Assembly: GCA_021820845.1 (NCBI GenBank)
Contig: JAKADC010000008.1
Location: forward strand, 90,652 to 154,651
Direction of reading: 5' to 3'
DNA length: 64,000 nucleotides
From: Pseudomonadota bacterium
GTDB taxonomy: Bacteria > Pseudomonadota > Gammaproteobacteria > Burkholderiales > Thiobacillaceae
Both the position numbers and the translations under genes were made by a program. The notes beneath the pieces were generated by a model that did no database searches, had not been told where the DNA came from, and saw only the letters and a list, made by a program, of their open reading frames with translations. Positions 20,516-33,185 of the stretch are shown here, piece after piece. Each line of letters begins with the position of its first letter. Within the stretch, counting starts at the first letter, position 1.

Positions 20516-20544
20516 GGTTGAAAAGGGCATAAACGCCACTATCT
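20516..20544 (+). promoter_or_regulatory. Candidate sigma-32 (heat shock) promoter of clpB
   Basis: TTGAAA at 20518-20523 and CACTATCT at 20537-20544 are separated by 13 bases, close to the RpoH pattern CTTGAAA-N(11-16)-CCCCATNT (6 of 8 in the -10 box). It lies 67 bases before the clpB ATG. clpB is a classical RpoH target, which supports the reading. Confidence 0.5.
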
Positions 20545-20610
20545 GGGTGCCATCGAATATAACCCAGAGCCTGTTTCTACCGAAATGGACTCCTAGCCAC
20601 GAGGTCACTT

Positions 20611-23205
<2,595 letters not shown>

Positions 23206-23226
23206 CCGGGGCTGCCGGCCGAACGG

Positions 23227-23253
23227 GAGGGCGGATTCCGCCCTCTTTTTTTT
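23227..23253 (+). terminator. Rho-independent terminator of clpB
   Basis: A perfect 8-bp stem GAGGGCGG/CCGCCCTC with loop ATT is followed by eight T residues, 21 bases after the clpB stop. Confidence 0.9.
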
Positions 23254-23388
23254 GTGGGTGCGGCCTGACGGGCCGGACGGAGCGCGGGTTTGCGCCGTGC
23301 TGCCGCGCCGGTCGCGCCGCAGCGGCGATTTTGCCCGGGTCCGTCCACCTCCTAGAATGCCCCTGATGTCTTATTCCACGAGAATGTT

Positions 23389-25128
23389 TTGCCGGATCGC
23401 TTTTTCAAATTCCTGACCCTGCTTGCCATATTGTTGAGCTCGACGCCGGCTCACGCGCTGACGGTCGAAGTGGAAGCGCCCGCCGAGATCAAGGCGTTGC
23501 TGACGAAGCACCTGGAAACCGCTCGCGCCGCCCGCCAGGGCGAGAAACCGGACGCCGACGAATTCGAGCGGCTGCGCCGCCAAAGCGACCAGACCGCGCG
23601 CGACCTGCTCGCGACAGAAGGGTATTTCTCGCCGCGCATCGAAACCACGGTGGAGCGGAAGGGGGACGACTGGCGAGTCGATTACCGCGTCGACCCCGGC
23701 GCGCGCACCATCGTGCGCAGCGTGAAGCTGACATTCGACGGCGGCCTCAAGACGCGTCCCAACGCGGCGGCGCTGCGGAGCCGCATCGAAGGCGGTTTCC
23801 TGCTGAGGCCGGGAATGCCGTTTCGCCAGGCGGACTGGCACGCCGCCAAGCTGGCGGTGCTGCGGCCCTTGCTCGGAACCCGCTACCCGGCGGCACGGCT
23901 CGCGGCGAGCGAGGCGCACATCGACCCTGCCGCGCGCGCGGCCGATCTCACGCTGACGATCGACAGCGGGCCGCCGTTTTTCTACGGCGAGCCGGTCATC
24001 CGTGGCACTCGGCGCTATCCCGTGTCGGTGGCGCGCAACCTCAATCCCGCCAAGCCGGGCAAGCCGTTTCGCCAGCAGGATTTGCTCGATTACCAGATGG
24101 CGCTCGAGGCGAGCGGGTATTACGCGCAGGCCATGGTCCATATCGACCCGGATCCCGCCCGCGCGGCGGCGGTGCCGATCTACGTCGACGTGGTGGAGCG
24201 GCCGGAAAAGCAGTTCAGCACTGGCGTGGGGATGAGCACGGACACCGGGCCCCGGGTGCAGGCGGGATGGCTGACGCGCGACGTCGGCGACCGCGGCTTG
24301 CGCCTGAAGCTCGACGCGCGCGTCGAAGCGAACCAGCAGGCCGGGTCGGCGGAGCTCGCCTGGCCGCGCACCTCGGCAGGCTACGAGAACAGCATCGGCA
24401 CGCAACTCAGAGAGGCGGACATCAAGGGGCAGAAGACCCGCTCCACGACGTTCGCGGCCAGACGAAACCGCACGCGCGGCCGGATCGAAACCACCCTGTC
24501 GCTCCAATACCAGACCGAGCGGCAGACCATCGGCGACGTGCTCAACGCGCACAACCAGGCGTTGACCGCGAACTACGCGTGGACCCATCGCACCGTCGGC
24601 CGCGCGTTCTATCCGCGAAGCGGCCACGTGCTCACCTTGCAGGGTGGCGGCGCGGCCGCGGCCCTGCTGTCGGACACCAGCTTTATTCGCCTGTACGGAC
24701 GCTATACCCAGTTTTTCCGGGCCGGCGAAAATGGCCGCCTGATCCTGCGCGGCGAGGCGGGCGGGGTGCTCGCGGATACGCGCGACGGCATTCCCACCGA
24801 CTTCCTGTTTCGCGCCGGCGGCGACAACTCGGTGCGCGGCTATGCCTACCAGAGTCTTGGCCGCACGCTCGTCGGCGGCGTCGCCGCCGTGCGTTATCTC
24901 GCGACGGGCAGCGTCGAATACAACTATTTCTTCAGCCGCAACTGGGGCGCGGCGGTGTTCGTCGACGCGGGCGACGCGGCAGACAGCCCGGGCCAGCTTT
25001 CGCCGGTGTTCGGCTACGGCGTCGGGGCGCGTTACCGCTCGCCGGTGGGGCCGGTCAATCTCGACGTGGCGTACGGTGAGGCCACGCGCGCGTTTCGTCT
25101 GCATTTCTCGCTCGGAGTGTCGTTTTGA
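23389..25128 (+). CDS. tamA: TamA-like outer membrane protein (Omp85 family)
   Basis: Outer membrane half of the translocation and assembly module, which helps insert some outer membrane proteins and move lipids. The 579-residue product has a signal peptide (cleavage near PAHALTV), three POTRA-like domains and an Omp85 barrel with VRGY (DNSVRGYAYQ). It ends in VSF, a barrel-type C-terminus. The only start in frame is TTG at 23389 (MPDRFFKF). The stop overlaps tamB. Confidence 0.9.
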   Translation: MPDRFFKFLTLLAILLSSTPAHALTVEVEAPAEIKALLTKHLETARAARQGEKPDADEFERLRRQSDQTARDLLATEGYFSPRIETTVERKGDDWRVDYRVDPGARTIVRSVKLTFDGGLKTRPNAAALRSRIEGGFLLRPGMPFRQADWHAAKLAVLRPLLGTRYPAARLAASEAHIDPAARAADLTLTIDSGPPFFYGEPVIRGTRRYPVSVARNLNPAKPGKPFRQQDLLDYQMALEASGYYAQAMVHIDPDPARAAAVPIYVDVVERPEKQFSTGVGMSTDTGPRVQAGWLTRDVGDRGLRLKLDARVEANQQAGSAELAWPRTSAGYENSIGTQLREADIKGQKTRSTTFAARRNRTRGRIETTLSLQYQTERQTIGDVLNAHNQALTANYAWTHRTVGRAFYPRSGHVLTLQGGGAAAALLSDTSFIRLYGRYTQFFRAGENGRLILRGEAGGVLADTRDGIPTDFLFRAGGDNSVRGYAYQSLGRTLVGGVAAVRYLATGSVEYNYFFSRNWGAAVFVDAGDAADSPGQLSPVFGYGVGARYRSPVGPVNLDVAYGEATRAFRLHFSLGVSF

Positions 25129-28100
25129 GGCGCGCCGCCCGGGCGCTGGCCGGGCTGCTGCTCGCGCTGTCACTCGTCGTCGCCGTCGTCGCCGGCCTGG
25201 CGACGACGGCGCCCGGGTTTCGCTGGCTTGGCGAAGCGGCGGTTTCCCTGAGCGGAGGACGGGTCGCGGTCGAAGGGCTGCAAGGCCATCTCGGCGTTCC
25301 GATCCGCATCGAAAAACTCGTCGTCACGACCCCGAAACAGCGCATCACCGTCACGGGCGCGCGGCTCGAGTGGCGGCCGCAGACACTGCTGCGCCGGCGG
25401 CTCGACGTCGACCTGCTCGCGGCGCAGACGGTGCGCATCGACGTCCTCCGGAAGGACACGACGCCGGCGACGCTTCCTGCCAGCCTGCGCTTGCCCGTCG
25501 ACGTGCGCGTGGCCGCCTGGGACGTCGCGAATCTCGAGGTGGCCAGCGCCGGAAGCACGCTCGGATTCAAGAAACTGCATGGCCGCATCGATGACGACGG
25601 CGACCGCTACCGGTTCAGCGGATTGACGGCGACCACGCCCTGGGCGGAGACGAGCGGCGGGTTCGAACTCGGCAAGGACGCGCCGTTCACCTTGCGCGGG
25701 CGTTTCCGCGCGGTGCGCACGCAGCCCGTCCCGGTCGACGCCTCGCTCGATGTCCACGGACGGCTGGCGGCGATCGCCTTCGGCTTCGAGGCCCGCGCCG
25801 AGGACATGCGCCTTACGGCCAGCGGCGAAGCGGCGCCGTTCGCGCGCGTGCGCCTGCCCCGCCTGCTGGTGGCGGGACAAGGCGTCGACCCCCGCCAGTT
25901 CGTGGCGGGGGCGCCGCACGCCGCGCTGGCGTTTTCCGGCGTGTTCGAAGGCCAGCCGGGTGAGCGCCTGCTCGGCACCTTCAGTCTCGGCAACAGTCTC
26001 GCGGGACGCCTCGATCAGGACCGCCTGCCGCTCGTCAGCCTGACTGGCGCGGTGGTCGGCGACTATGCGCGGGCCGATTTCAGCGCGCTGGCGATCGATC
26101 TCGGCGCGGCGGGGCGACTGACGGGGAGCGGGCAGTGGCGCGACGGCCGGCTGGGCGTGAGCCTTGAGGGTCCGCGGCTCAATCTCGCGGGCCTGCATCG
26201 CCGGCTGTACGCGACGCGCCTCAAGACCGCGCTGCGGCTCGACGGCGACGCGACGCGCCAGACGCTGGCGGCCGAGGTCGGCGAAAGCTGGGGCCAGGGC
26301 CGCTTCACGCTGTCGCTCGCCGACGCGGTGCTGCGGCTCGAATCGGCAGATTTCACCGGGCAGGCGGGACGGCTGCGCGCGAACGGCGCGTTGAGGCTCG
26401 ACGCGACGCGCAGCTTCAGCGGGCGCTTCGACGCCAGCCGGATCGATCCCGCGCGCTTTGGCGAGTTTCCCCGCGCGCGGCTCAACGCGCGCGGCGAGGT
26501 TGCCGGCGCCTTGCGCCCCGAACCGAGCCTCGCGGCGCGGTTCACCCTGCCGCCGGGCGAATTCGATGGCGAGCCGGTGCGCGGTCAGGGGCGTCTGCGC
26601 TACGAGAGACGGCACCTGGTCGACGCCGACATCGATCTGGATCTGGCCGGCAACCGGGCAAAGCTGAAGGGCGCCTACGGCCGGACGGGCGACCGGCTGA
26701 CGTGGGACATCGACGCGCCGGCGCTGGCACGCCTTCACCTCGGGCTCGCGGGGCGCCTGACCAGCCGGGGCAGCGCCAGCGGCGACCCCGCGCGGCTGCA
26801 GATCGAAGGTCAGGCGTCGGCACGCGGCCTGCGGCTGCCGGGCGATATCGCCGCCGACGCGATGAATCTGCACGTCACGCTGCAGGCCGCGGCCGACGGG
26901 GCCGCCGACGGCCAGCTCGACGCCAGCGGAATTCGGCTCGCAGGCCAGCGCCTGGACAGCGTCCACGCGACCCTGCAAGGCCGGCGCGACGCGCATGCGC
27001 TGACGCTCGACGTCCGCCTGCCCGGTTGGCGGACGACGGCGAGCCTGGCTGGCGCGCTCGATGCGAATACGGTCTGGCGCGGGCGACTGAACCAGGCCGA
27101 CGCGCAGGGGGCCTGGCCGATGAAGCTCGTGGCACCCGCGACGCTGCTGCTGTCGCGCAGCCAGCAGCAGGTCGACGGCCTGGCGCTGACCGTCGCGGGC
27201 GGCCGCCTCAACGTCGATCACTTCAGCCGGCAGGGGACCCAAATCGCCAGTCGCGGCACGCTCGCGAACCTGCCGCTGGCGCCGGCGCTTGCGCTGCTGA
27301 AAACCGCGCCGCCCGTCACCACCGACCTGCGCCTGAGCGGCGACTGGGATCTGCGCGCCGCCGACTCGCTCGACGGCCGCGTGCGGCTGCGCCGGCAGTC
27401 GGGCGACGTGCACCTCAAGGACCCGGCGATGAACCTCGGCCTGACCGCCCTGACGCTCGATCTCGATGCCGCCGCCAGCCGGACCCGCGTTCGCCTCGCC
27501 GTCGACGCCCGCGAAGCCGGCCGGCTTCGCATGGACGGGAGCGGGATGCTCGTGCGCGACGGCGCGCTGTTCGACGTGTCGCGCAGCGCACCGCTGGCAT
27601 GGAACGCGCAGTTCGATGTGCCGGACCTGCGTGCCGCGCGGCCGTTCGTCCCGGTCGGGGTTCACGCCGACGCGCGCGTCAGTGCGCAGCTGACCGGCAG
27701 CGGCAGCCTCGCGGCGCCGCGCATCGACGGCCGCCTCGCCGCCGACCGCATCCGCTTTTCCATGCCCGAACAGGGCGTGGCGATCACCGACGGCACGATC
27801 AGGCTACGCCTTGCGGACGACCAGGTTCAGGTGCAGCAGGGCGAGCTGAAGGGCAAAAGCGGCCGCATCGTGGTGAGCGGCGATGCGCGTCTGGCGAACC
27901 CCCAGGCGGGGCTCACGCTGACGTTCGAAAAATTCGCGGCGACCCATCGCAGCGACCGGCTCGTCATCGTGTCCGGCACGACCCGGCTCAATCTCGATCC
28001 CAGGCACCTGCAGCTCACCGGCAAGCTGACCGCCGACCGTGCCCGCCTGGAAATGCCGGAGACGAGCCGGCCGCAGTTGTCGAACGACGTCGTCGTCGCC

Positions 28101-28901
28101 GGGCAGCCCCGCGAAAAGCCGGCGGCGCAGCGCTATCCGCTGGCGCTCGACCTGAATCTCAAGCTCGGCAACGATTTCCTGTTCAAGGGCGCGGGACTCG
28201 ATGCGCGACTGGGCGGCCAGTTGCGCGTGTACACCGTCGATGAGGCGCCGTCCCCGGCACACCCGAAAGGTGAACGCCTAGCCGCCTATCCTGCGCAGGC
28301 GCTGCGCGGCGAAGGCAGCATCCGGGTCGAAAAGGGCCGCTACGCCGCCTATGCGCAGACGCTGGACATCGAGCGCGGCGTGCTGCGTTTCAACGGTCCC
28401 ATCGACAACCCCGGTCTCGACGTGCTGGCGGTCCGCAAGACGCCGACGGTGAAGGCGGGCGTGGTGGTCGGCGGCACGGTGCAGAATCCGATCGTGACGC
28501 TGTATTCCGACCCGCCGCTTCCCGACACCGAAAAACTCGCCTGGCTGGTGCTCGGGCACGGCCTTCAGAACAGCGGCCAGGAGGAACTCGTGCTGCTGCA
28601 GGTGGCGGCCAGCGCGCTGCTGAGCCAGACCGAATCGGTCAACCTTCAGGCGAAGATGGCGGAGACGCTGGGCGTCGACACGTTCGACGTGCGCGCGGGC
28701 CCGAGCGACGCCCTCGCCAGCACCGTGGTCAGCGTCGGCAAGCGGCTGTCGGCGCGCGCAACGCTCACCTACGAGCAAAGCCTCGACGGGCTGAGCCAGG
28801 TCGTGAAGATGCTGTACCAGCTGTCGCCGCACGTGCGCCTGGAAGCGCGGGGCGGCCAGCCGAGCAGCTTCGACGCGTTCTATACCCGCGAATACGATTG
28901 A
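25125..28901 (+). CDS. tamB: TamB, translocation and assembly module / AsmA-like protein
   Basis: A very long (1258-residue) inner-membrane-anchored periplasmic protein of the DUF490 family, thought to bridge the envelope with a beta-taco groove for lipids. One N-terminal membrane anchor (ALAGLLLALSLVVAVVAGLA) is followed by repetitive beta-rich sequence. The conserved C-terminal block includes GTVQNPIVTLYSDPPLPD, EKLAWLVLGHGL and YEQSLDGLSQVVKMLYQLS. It starts with TTG sharing bases with the tamA stop (TTGA), so the two are coupled. Confidence 0.92.
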   Translation: MRRAARALAGLLLALSLVVAVVAGLATTAPGFRWLGEAAVSLSGGRVAVEGLQGHLGVPIRIEKLVVTTPKQRITVTGARLEWRPQTLLRRRLDVDLLAAQTVRIDVLRKDTTPATLPASLRLPVDVRVAAWDVANLEVASAGSTLGFKKLHGRIDDDGDRYRFSGLTATTPWAETSGGFELGKDAPFTLRGRFRAVRTQPVPVDASLDVHGRLAAIAFGFEARAEDMRLTASGEAAPFARVRLPRLLVAGQGVDPRQFVAGAPHAALAFSGVFEGQPGERLLGTFSLGNSLAGRLDQDRLPLVSLTGAVVGDYARADFSALAIDLGAAGRLTGSGQWRDGRLGVSLEGPRLNLAGLHRRLYATRLKTALRLDGDATRQTLAAEVGESWGQGRFTLSLADAVLRLESADFTGQAGRLRANGALRLDATRSFSGRFDASRIDPARFGEFPRARLNARGEVAGALRPEPSLAARFTLPPGEFDGEPVRGQGRLRYERRHLVDADIDLDLAGNRAKLKGAYGRTGDRLTWDIDAPALARLHLGLAGRLTSRGSASGDPARLQIEGQASARGLRLPGDIAADAMNLHVTLQAAADGAADGQLDASGIRLAGQRLDSVHATLQGRRDAHALTLDVRLPGWRTTASLAGALDANTVWRGRLNQADAQGAWPMKLVAPATLLLSRSQQQVDGLALTVAGGRLNVDHFSRQGTQIASRGTLANLPLAPALALLKTAPPVTTDLRLSGDWDLRAADSLDGRVRLRRQSGDVHLKDPAMNLGLTALTLDLDAAASRTRVRLAVDAREAGRLRMDGSGMLVRDGALFDVSRSAPLAWNAQFDVPDLRAARPFVPVGVHADARVSAQLTGSGSLAAPRIDGRLAADRIRFSMPEQGVAITDGTIRLRLADDQVQVQQGELKGKSGRIVVSGDARLANPQAGLTLTFEKFAATHRSDRLVIVSGTTRLNLDPRHLQLTGKLTADRARLEMPETSRPQLSNDVVVAGQPREKPAAQRYPLALDLNLKLGNDFLFKGAGLDARLGGQLRVYTVDEAPSPAHPKGERLAAYPAQALRGEGSIRVEKGRYAAYAQTLDIERGVLRFNGPIDNPGLDVLAVRKTPTVKAGVVVGGTVQNPIVTLYSDPPLPDTEKLAWLVLGHGLQNSGQEELVLLQVAASALLSQTESVNLQAKMAETLGVDTFDVRAGPSDALASTVVSVGKRLSARATLTYEQSLDGLSQVVKMLYQLSPHVRLEARGGQPSSFDAFYTREYD

Positions 28902-29075
28902 GTTTTTAGCTTTCGGAGCGCGGCCAATCGCGTCGGCTCGCGAACCCATGCGGCGATTGCGGAGACAGGCGAATCCGCGAAATCACGATGGTAGAATCGG
29001 GCGCATGTTCGACGCCCGCATCATCGCCATGAGTCTCCCGCCCCGTTCGCCTGTCCCGCCCGGAGGCCGCCGCTG

Positions 29076-29819
29076 ATGCGCATCCTGCTGTCCAACGACG
29101 ATGGCTACTTCGCGCCCGGCCTCGCCGCGCTGGCGCACAGGCTCTCGACGCTCGCCGACGTCACGGTCGTGGCGCCCGAACGCGACCGCAGCGGCGCGTC
29201 CAATTCGCTCACGCTCGACCGCCCGCTGATGCTGCGCCAGGCGCCGAACGGCTTCTACTACGTCAACGGCACGCCGACCGACTGCGTTCATCTCGCTGTC
29301 ACCGGCATGCTGGACGATATGCCCGACATGGTGATATCCGGCATCAATCACGGCGCCAACATGGGCGACGACACGATTTATTCCGGCACCGTCGCTGCGG
29401 CGACCGAAGGCTATCTGCTCGGGATCCCGTCGGTCGCGGTCTCGCTCGCCAGTCATGGCGCCAAGCATTTCGACACGGCCGCCGACGTGGTGGCCGAGCT
29501 GGTGCAGCGCATCCGGACGCGGCCGCCGACCGAACCGATGCTGCTCAACGTCAACGTGCCCGACTGCGCGCCCGCCGTCCTCAAAGGCGTCGCCGTGACG
29601 CGGCTGGGCAAGCGCCACAAGGCCGAGGCGGTGGTGAAGACCACGAACCCGCGCGGCCAGACGGTGTACTGGGTAGGTGCCGCCGGCGCCGCGCAGGACG
29701 CGGGCGAAGGCACCGACTTTCATGCCGTCGCCGACGGCTACGTATCGATAACCCCGCTGCAAATGGACCTGACCCGTTTCAGCCAGATGGACAGCGTGAA
29801 CGCATGGCTGAAACCCTGA
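29076..29819 (+). CDS. surE: SurE 5'/3'-nucleotidase
   Basis: Survival protein E, a metal-dependent nucleoside monophosphatase. The 247-residue product begins [15 protein letters not shown], carrying the metal-binding DD pair, with [13 protein letters not shown] and [19 protein letters not shown] further in. GGAGG precedes the ATG. First gene of the conserved surE-pcm-nlpD-rpoS cluster. Confidence 0.96.
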   Translation: MRILLSNDDGYFAPGLAALAHRLSTLADVTVVAPERDRSGASNSLTLDRPLMLRQAPNGFYYVNGTPTDCVHLAVTGMLDDMPDMVISGINHGANMGDDTIYSGTVAAATEGYLLGIPSVAVSLASHGAKHFDTAADVVAELVQRIRTRPPTEPMLLNVNVPDCAPAVLKGVAVTRLGKRHKAEAVVKTTNPRGQTVYWVGAAGAAQDAGEGTDFHAVADGYVSITPLQMDLTRFSQMDSVNAWLKP

Positions 29820-30484
29820 ATCCGCGTGCCGGCATCGGCATGACCTCGGCGCGCACCCGCGGCCGCATGGTCGAACGCCTGCGCGAGCAGGGCATCAAGG
29901 ACGAGATGGTGCTCGCCGCCATGGGCAGCGTGCCGCGCCACCTGTACGTCGACCAGGCGCTGGAGTCGCGCGCCTACGAAGACACGGCACTCCCGATCGG
30001 CTTCGGGCAGACGATTTCCAATCCCTACGTCGTCGCGCGCATGGCCGAGCTGGCGCGCCACGGCGAGAACGGCCACGGCCGCGAGCTGGGCCGCGTGCTG
30101 GAGATCGGGCTGGGCTGCGGCTACCAGGCGGCCGTGCTGGGCAAGCTGGCGCGCGAGGTGATGTCGCTGGAGCGCATCGCCCAGCTCGTCGGCAAGACCC
30201 GCGTGCGGCTGCGCGAACTTCGCGTCAACAACGTCAAGCCCAAGCACGGCGACGGCATGCAAGGCGCAAAGGATTTCGCGCCGTTCGACGCGATCGTGAT
30301 CGCCGCCGCATTCGCCGAGGTTCCGCACGCTCTGCTCGAACAGCTGGCCGACGGCGGGCGGCTGGTGATGCCGCTCGGCCACGCCAGGCAGACGTTGTGC
30401 GTCGTGGAGCGCCAGGGCGACGTGTTCGCCGAGCGCATGCTCGAAGAGGTGAAGTTCGTTCCGCTGTTGCCGGGGGTGGCGTGA
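29804..30484 (+). CDS. pcm: Protein-L-isoaspartate O-methyltransferase
   Basis: Repairs isoaspartyl residues in aged proteins using SAM. The 226-residue product contains the family blocks [51 protein letters not shown] and the SAM site [15 protein letters not shown]. It overlaps surE by 16 bases. The initial motif I Gly-rich loop reads EIGLGCGY where EIGTGSGY is most common, still a plausible SAM loop. Confidence 0.95.
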   Translation: MAETLNPRAGIGMTSARTRGRMVERLREQGIKDEMVLAAMGSVPRHLYVDQALESRAYEDTALPIGFGQTISNPYVVARMAELARHGENGHGRELGRVLEIGLGCGYQAAVLGKLAREVMSLERIAQLVGKTRVRLRELRVNNVKPKHGDGMQGAKDFAPFDAIVIAAAFAEVPHALLEQLADGGRLVMPLGHARQTLCVVERQGDVFAERMLEEVKFVPLLPGVA

Positions 30485-31437
30485 TGGCGCAGCCTGGCGG
30501 CGAACGCGCGCATGGGCTGTGGGCGATCGTCCTGCTGCTGGGGCTCGCCGGCTGCACGGCGAGCGGCATGGCGCCGGTCGAGGAACGCTCGCCGGCGCGC
30601 CGGACCGCCGACACGACGCGCGCCGTCACCCCGCAAATCGCCCCCTCCACCAACGGCCTGCACACGGTCGAGCGCGGCGACACGCTGTACGCCATCGCCT
30701 TCGCCAACGGCCTCGATTACCGCGAAATCGCCATCTGGAACCAGCTCGAATCCCCCGATCGCATTCTGGTCGGGCAGGTCCTGCGGCTCACGCCGCCGGC
30801 CGGAGCCGTCGAGATCAAGCCGCTCGACGACGAGCCGCCGCCGAGCGCACAGCCGCTGACCGAGCCGACGTTGCTGCGCGAACCGCAGGCGCAGCTGCTG
30901 GTCTATTCCGAGTCCAACTGGGCGCAGGTGTCCGGCGCACGACCAGCGGCGCCGGCGACGCCCGTGGCGTCGGCGCCTTCCGCGGCGCCGGCGGCACCGC
31001 CCGCAGCGGCGCCCGCCGCGCCACCGGGGACGAAGTCCGCACCGCCGGCACCCGCGGCGAACGGCAGCGTCGATGCCTGGCTGTGGCCGGTGGACGGCAC
31101 TGTCGTCGGGCGTTTCGGCGCGGCAGGCGGCAAGGGCATCGATATTGCCGGGCAGCGCAATACGCCGGTGAGGGCGGTCGCGCCCGGCAAAGTGGTATAC
31201 AGTGGCAGCGGTCTGCGCGGTTACGGGCGCCTGCTGATCATCAAGCACGCCGGCGAATTCCTGTCGGCCTATGCGCACAACGAAACCATCCTCGTTAAGG
31301 AAGGCGACATGGTGACAGCAGGGCAGAAGATCGCCCTGATGGGCGACAGCGGTGCCGACCGTGTCGAACTGCATTTTGAAATCCGCCGTTATGGAAAACC
31401 GCTCGACCCCCTGACATATTTGCCGGAGCGCTCATGA
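30484..31437 (+). CDS. nlpD: NlpD, LysM/LytM lipoprotein activator of amidase
   Basis: Outer membrane lipoprotein that activates the AmiC amidase during daughter-cell separation. The 317-residue product has the lipobox LAGC, a LysM domain (HTVERGDTLYAIAFANGLDYREIAIWN, about residues 60-105), a Pro/Ala-rich linker and a C-terminal LytM (M23) domain. The domain is degenerate: the HxxxD ligand site reads GKGID, and HxH reads ELH. It should therefore activate, not cut, as in E. coli NlpD. The ATG overlaps the pcm stop. By analogy the rpoS promoter may lie inside it. Confidence 0.93.
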   Translation: MAQPGGERAHGLWAIVLLLGLAGCTASGMAPVEERSPARRTADTTRAVTPQIAPSTNGLHTVERGDTLYAIAFANGLDYREIAIWNQLESPDRILVGQVLRLTPPAGAVEIKPLDDEPPPSAQPLTEPTLLREPQAQLLVYSESNWAQVSGARPAAPATPVASAPSAAPAAPPAAAPAAPPGTKSAPPAPAANGSVDAWLWPVDGTVVGRFGAAGGKGIDIAGQRNTPVRAVAPGKVVYSGSGLRGYGRLLIIKHAGEFLSAYAHNETILVKEGDMVTAGQKIALMGDSGADRVELHFEIRRYGKPLDPLTYLPERS

Positions 31438-32384
31438 GCCGCGAACCTAGCGACGAACCTGAAGAAGACTTGTCCGAACAGAACGACGCCGAGACGGAGC
31501 AGCAAGCTGCGGTGGACAGCAACGAGGAACTGGCATCGGCCATCCTCGACGAGCCGCAGGTCGACGTGACCCAGCTCTATCTCAACGAGATCGGCCAGGC
31601 GCCGCTGCTGACCGCCGAAGAGGAAGTCGCGCTGGCGCGGCTGACCGTGCAGGGTGACTTCAGCGCGCGCCAGACCATGATCGAGCGCAACCTGCGCCTG
31701 GTGGTCAACATTGCGAAGCATTATTCCAACCGCGGCCTGACCCTGCTCGACCTGGTCGAGGAGGGCAACCTCGGCCTCATCCACGCCCTGGAAAAATTCG
31801 ATCCCGAGCGTGGCTTCCGCTTCTCGACCTACGCCACGTGGTGGATCCGGCAGAACATCGAGCGCGCGATCATGAACCAGTCGCGCACGATCCGCCTGCC
31901 GGTGCACATCATCAAGGAACTCAACATCTACCTGCGGGCGCAGCGGCACCTGGAGACCCACGGCGTCACCGACGCCACGCCGGACGACATCGCCGCGCTG
32001 ACCGGGCACCCCGTCGCGGACGTGCGCCGCATCATGCAGCTGAACGAGCGGGTCGCATCGCTCGACGCGCCGCTCGACGTCGATCCCACGCTGTCGCTCG
32101 GCGAGGCGATCGCCGACGACAATGCCCACCTGCCCGACGAAATGCTGCAGCTCGACGAGATCGAGCATCACGTCCACGAATGGCTGACCCAGCTCAACGA
32201 CAAGCAGCGCTGGGTGATCGAGCGGCGTTTCGGGCTGAACAACTGCGAGGCCTGCACGCTCGAGGACCTGGCGCTCGAGTTGCAGGTCACGCGCGAGCGC
32301 GTGCGGCAGATCCAGATGGAGTCGCTGCGGGTGCTGCGGCAATTGCTGCGGCGGCGCGGCGTGTCCAAGGACGAGCTCTTCTGA
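31434..32384 (+). CDS. rpoS: RNA polymerase sigma factor RpoS
   Basis: General stress/stationary-phase sigma factor (316 residues). Region 1.2 (VDVTQLYLNEIGQAPLLTAEEE), region 2 (NLRLVVNIAKHYSNRGLTLLDLVEEGN and the RFSTYATWWIRQ helix), region 3 and region 4 (EDLALELQVTRERVRQIQ) are all present. The N-terminal tail is acidic, which is usual for RpoS. It overlaps nlpD by four bases. Gene order distinguishes it from RpoD/RpoH. Confidence 0.95.
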   Translation: MSREPSDEPEEDLSEQNDAETEQQAAVDSNEELASAILDEPQVDVTQLYLNEIGQAPLLTAEEEVALARLTVQGDFSARQTMIERNLRLVVNIAKHYSNRGLTLLDLVEEGNLGLIHALEKFDPERGFRFSTYATWWIRQNIERAIMNQSRTIRLPVHIIKELNIYLRAQRHLETHGVTDATPDDIAALTGHPVADVRRIMQLNERVASLDAPLDVDPTLSLGEAIADDNAHLPDEMLQLDEIEHHVHEWLTQLNDKQRWVIERRFGLNNCEACTLEDLALELQVTRERVRQIQMESLRVLRQLLRRRGVSKDELF

Positions 32385-32398
32385 CCCCAGAGCGGCAC

Positions 32399-33058
32399 AT
32401 GATCGACGTGCGCTGGCCGCAGATCGACACCGTCTTCCTCGACATGGACGGCACGCTGCTCGACCTCTATTTCGACAACCATTTCTGGCGCGAGCACATG
32501 CCGCGCCGCTACGCGGAATACCACGGGCTGGACGAGGCGGTGGCGCGCGCGCAGCTCGACGCGCACTACGAACGCCACGCCGGCACGCTCAACTGGTACT
32601 GCATCGATTTCTGGAGCAGCGAACTTGCGCTCGACATCGTGCAGCTCAAGGAAGAGGTCGTTCACCTGATTGCCGTGCGCCCGGACGTTCCCGCATTCCT
32701 GCAGGCCGTGCGCGCCTCGGGCCGCCGCATCGTGATGGTGACCAACGCCCATCCCAAGAGCCTCGGACTCAAGATGCGCGAGACTCGCATCGACGCCTAT
32801 TTCGATGCGCTGATCTCGGCGCACCAGCTCGGCCTGCCGAAGGAACATCCGGAGTTCTGGCAGGCCCTGCAAGCGGTCGAGCCGTTCGACAAGGCCCGCA
32901 CCCTGTTTGTCGACGACAGCCTGCCGGTTCTGAAGAGTGCCCGGGCCTACGGCATCGCGCACCTGCTGGCGGTGTGCAATCCGGATTCGCGGCAACCGCA
33001 CAAGGATTGCGGAGAGTTCACGGCGATCACGAGTTTTGAGCAGGTGATGCCGGCGTAG
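32399..33058 (+). CDS. yrfG: GMP/IMP nucleotidase YrfG-type HAD hydrolase
   Basis: A 219-residue HAD-superfamily phosphatase. Motif I is FLDMDGTLLDL with both catalytic aspartates, motif II MVTNAHP, motif III the Lys in GLPKEHPEFWQ, motif IV LFVDDSLPVL. The block YFDNHFWREHMPRRYAE is typical of YrfG, which dephosphorylates GMP and IMP in E. coli. It begins 14 bases after rpoS and probably shares its transcript. Confidence 0.87.
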   Translation: MIDVRWPQIDTVFLDMDGTLLDLYFDNHFWREHMPRRYAEYHGLDEAVARAQLDAHYERHAGTLNWYCIDFWSSELALDIVQLKEEVVHLIAVRPDVPAFLQAVRASGRRIVMVTNAHPKSLGLKMRETRIDAYFDALISAHQLGLPKEHPEFWQALQAVEPFDKARTLFVDDSLPVLKSARAYGIAHLLAVCNPDSRQPHKDCGEFTAITSFEQVMPA

Positions 33059-33159
33059 GGGGTTGCGTTCGCAACTGAGATTGTCGAAGCGCTGTTGGGG
33101 AGTAGAGAGGATTTCGCAGGACTGAGGGTCGGTGGCCGGGGGTAGCCCGGCGGCTAGTC

Positions 33160-33185
33160 ACTTTTCTTGTCTCGCCAAGAAAAGT
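33160..33185. repeat. Left terminal hairpin of the palindrome
   Basis: ACTTTTCTTG and CAAGAAAAGT form a perfect 10-bp stem with loop TCTCGC. It is the counterpart, in opposite orientation, of the hairpin at 33665-33692. Confidence 0.85.
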
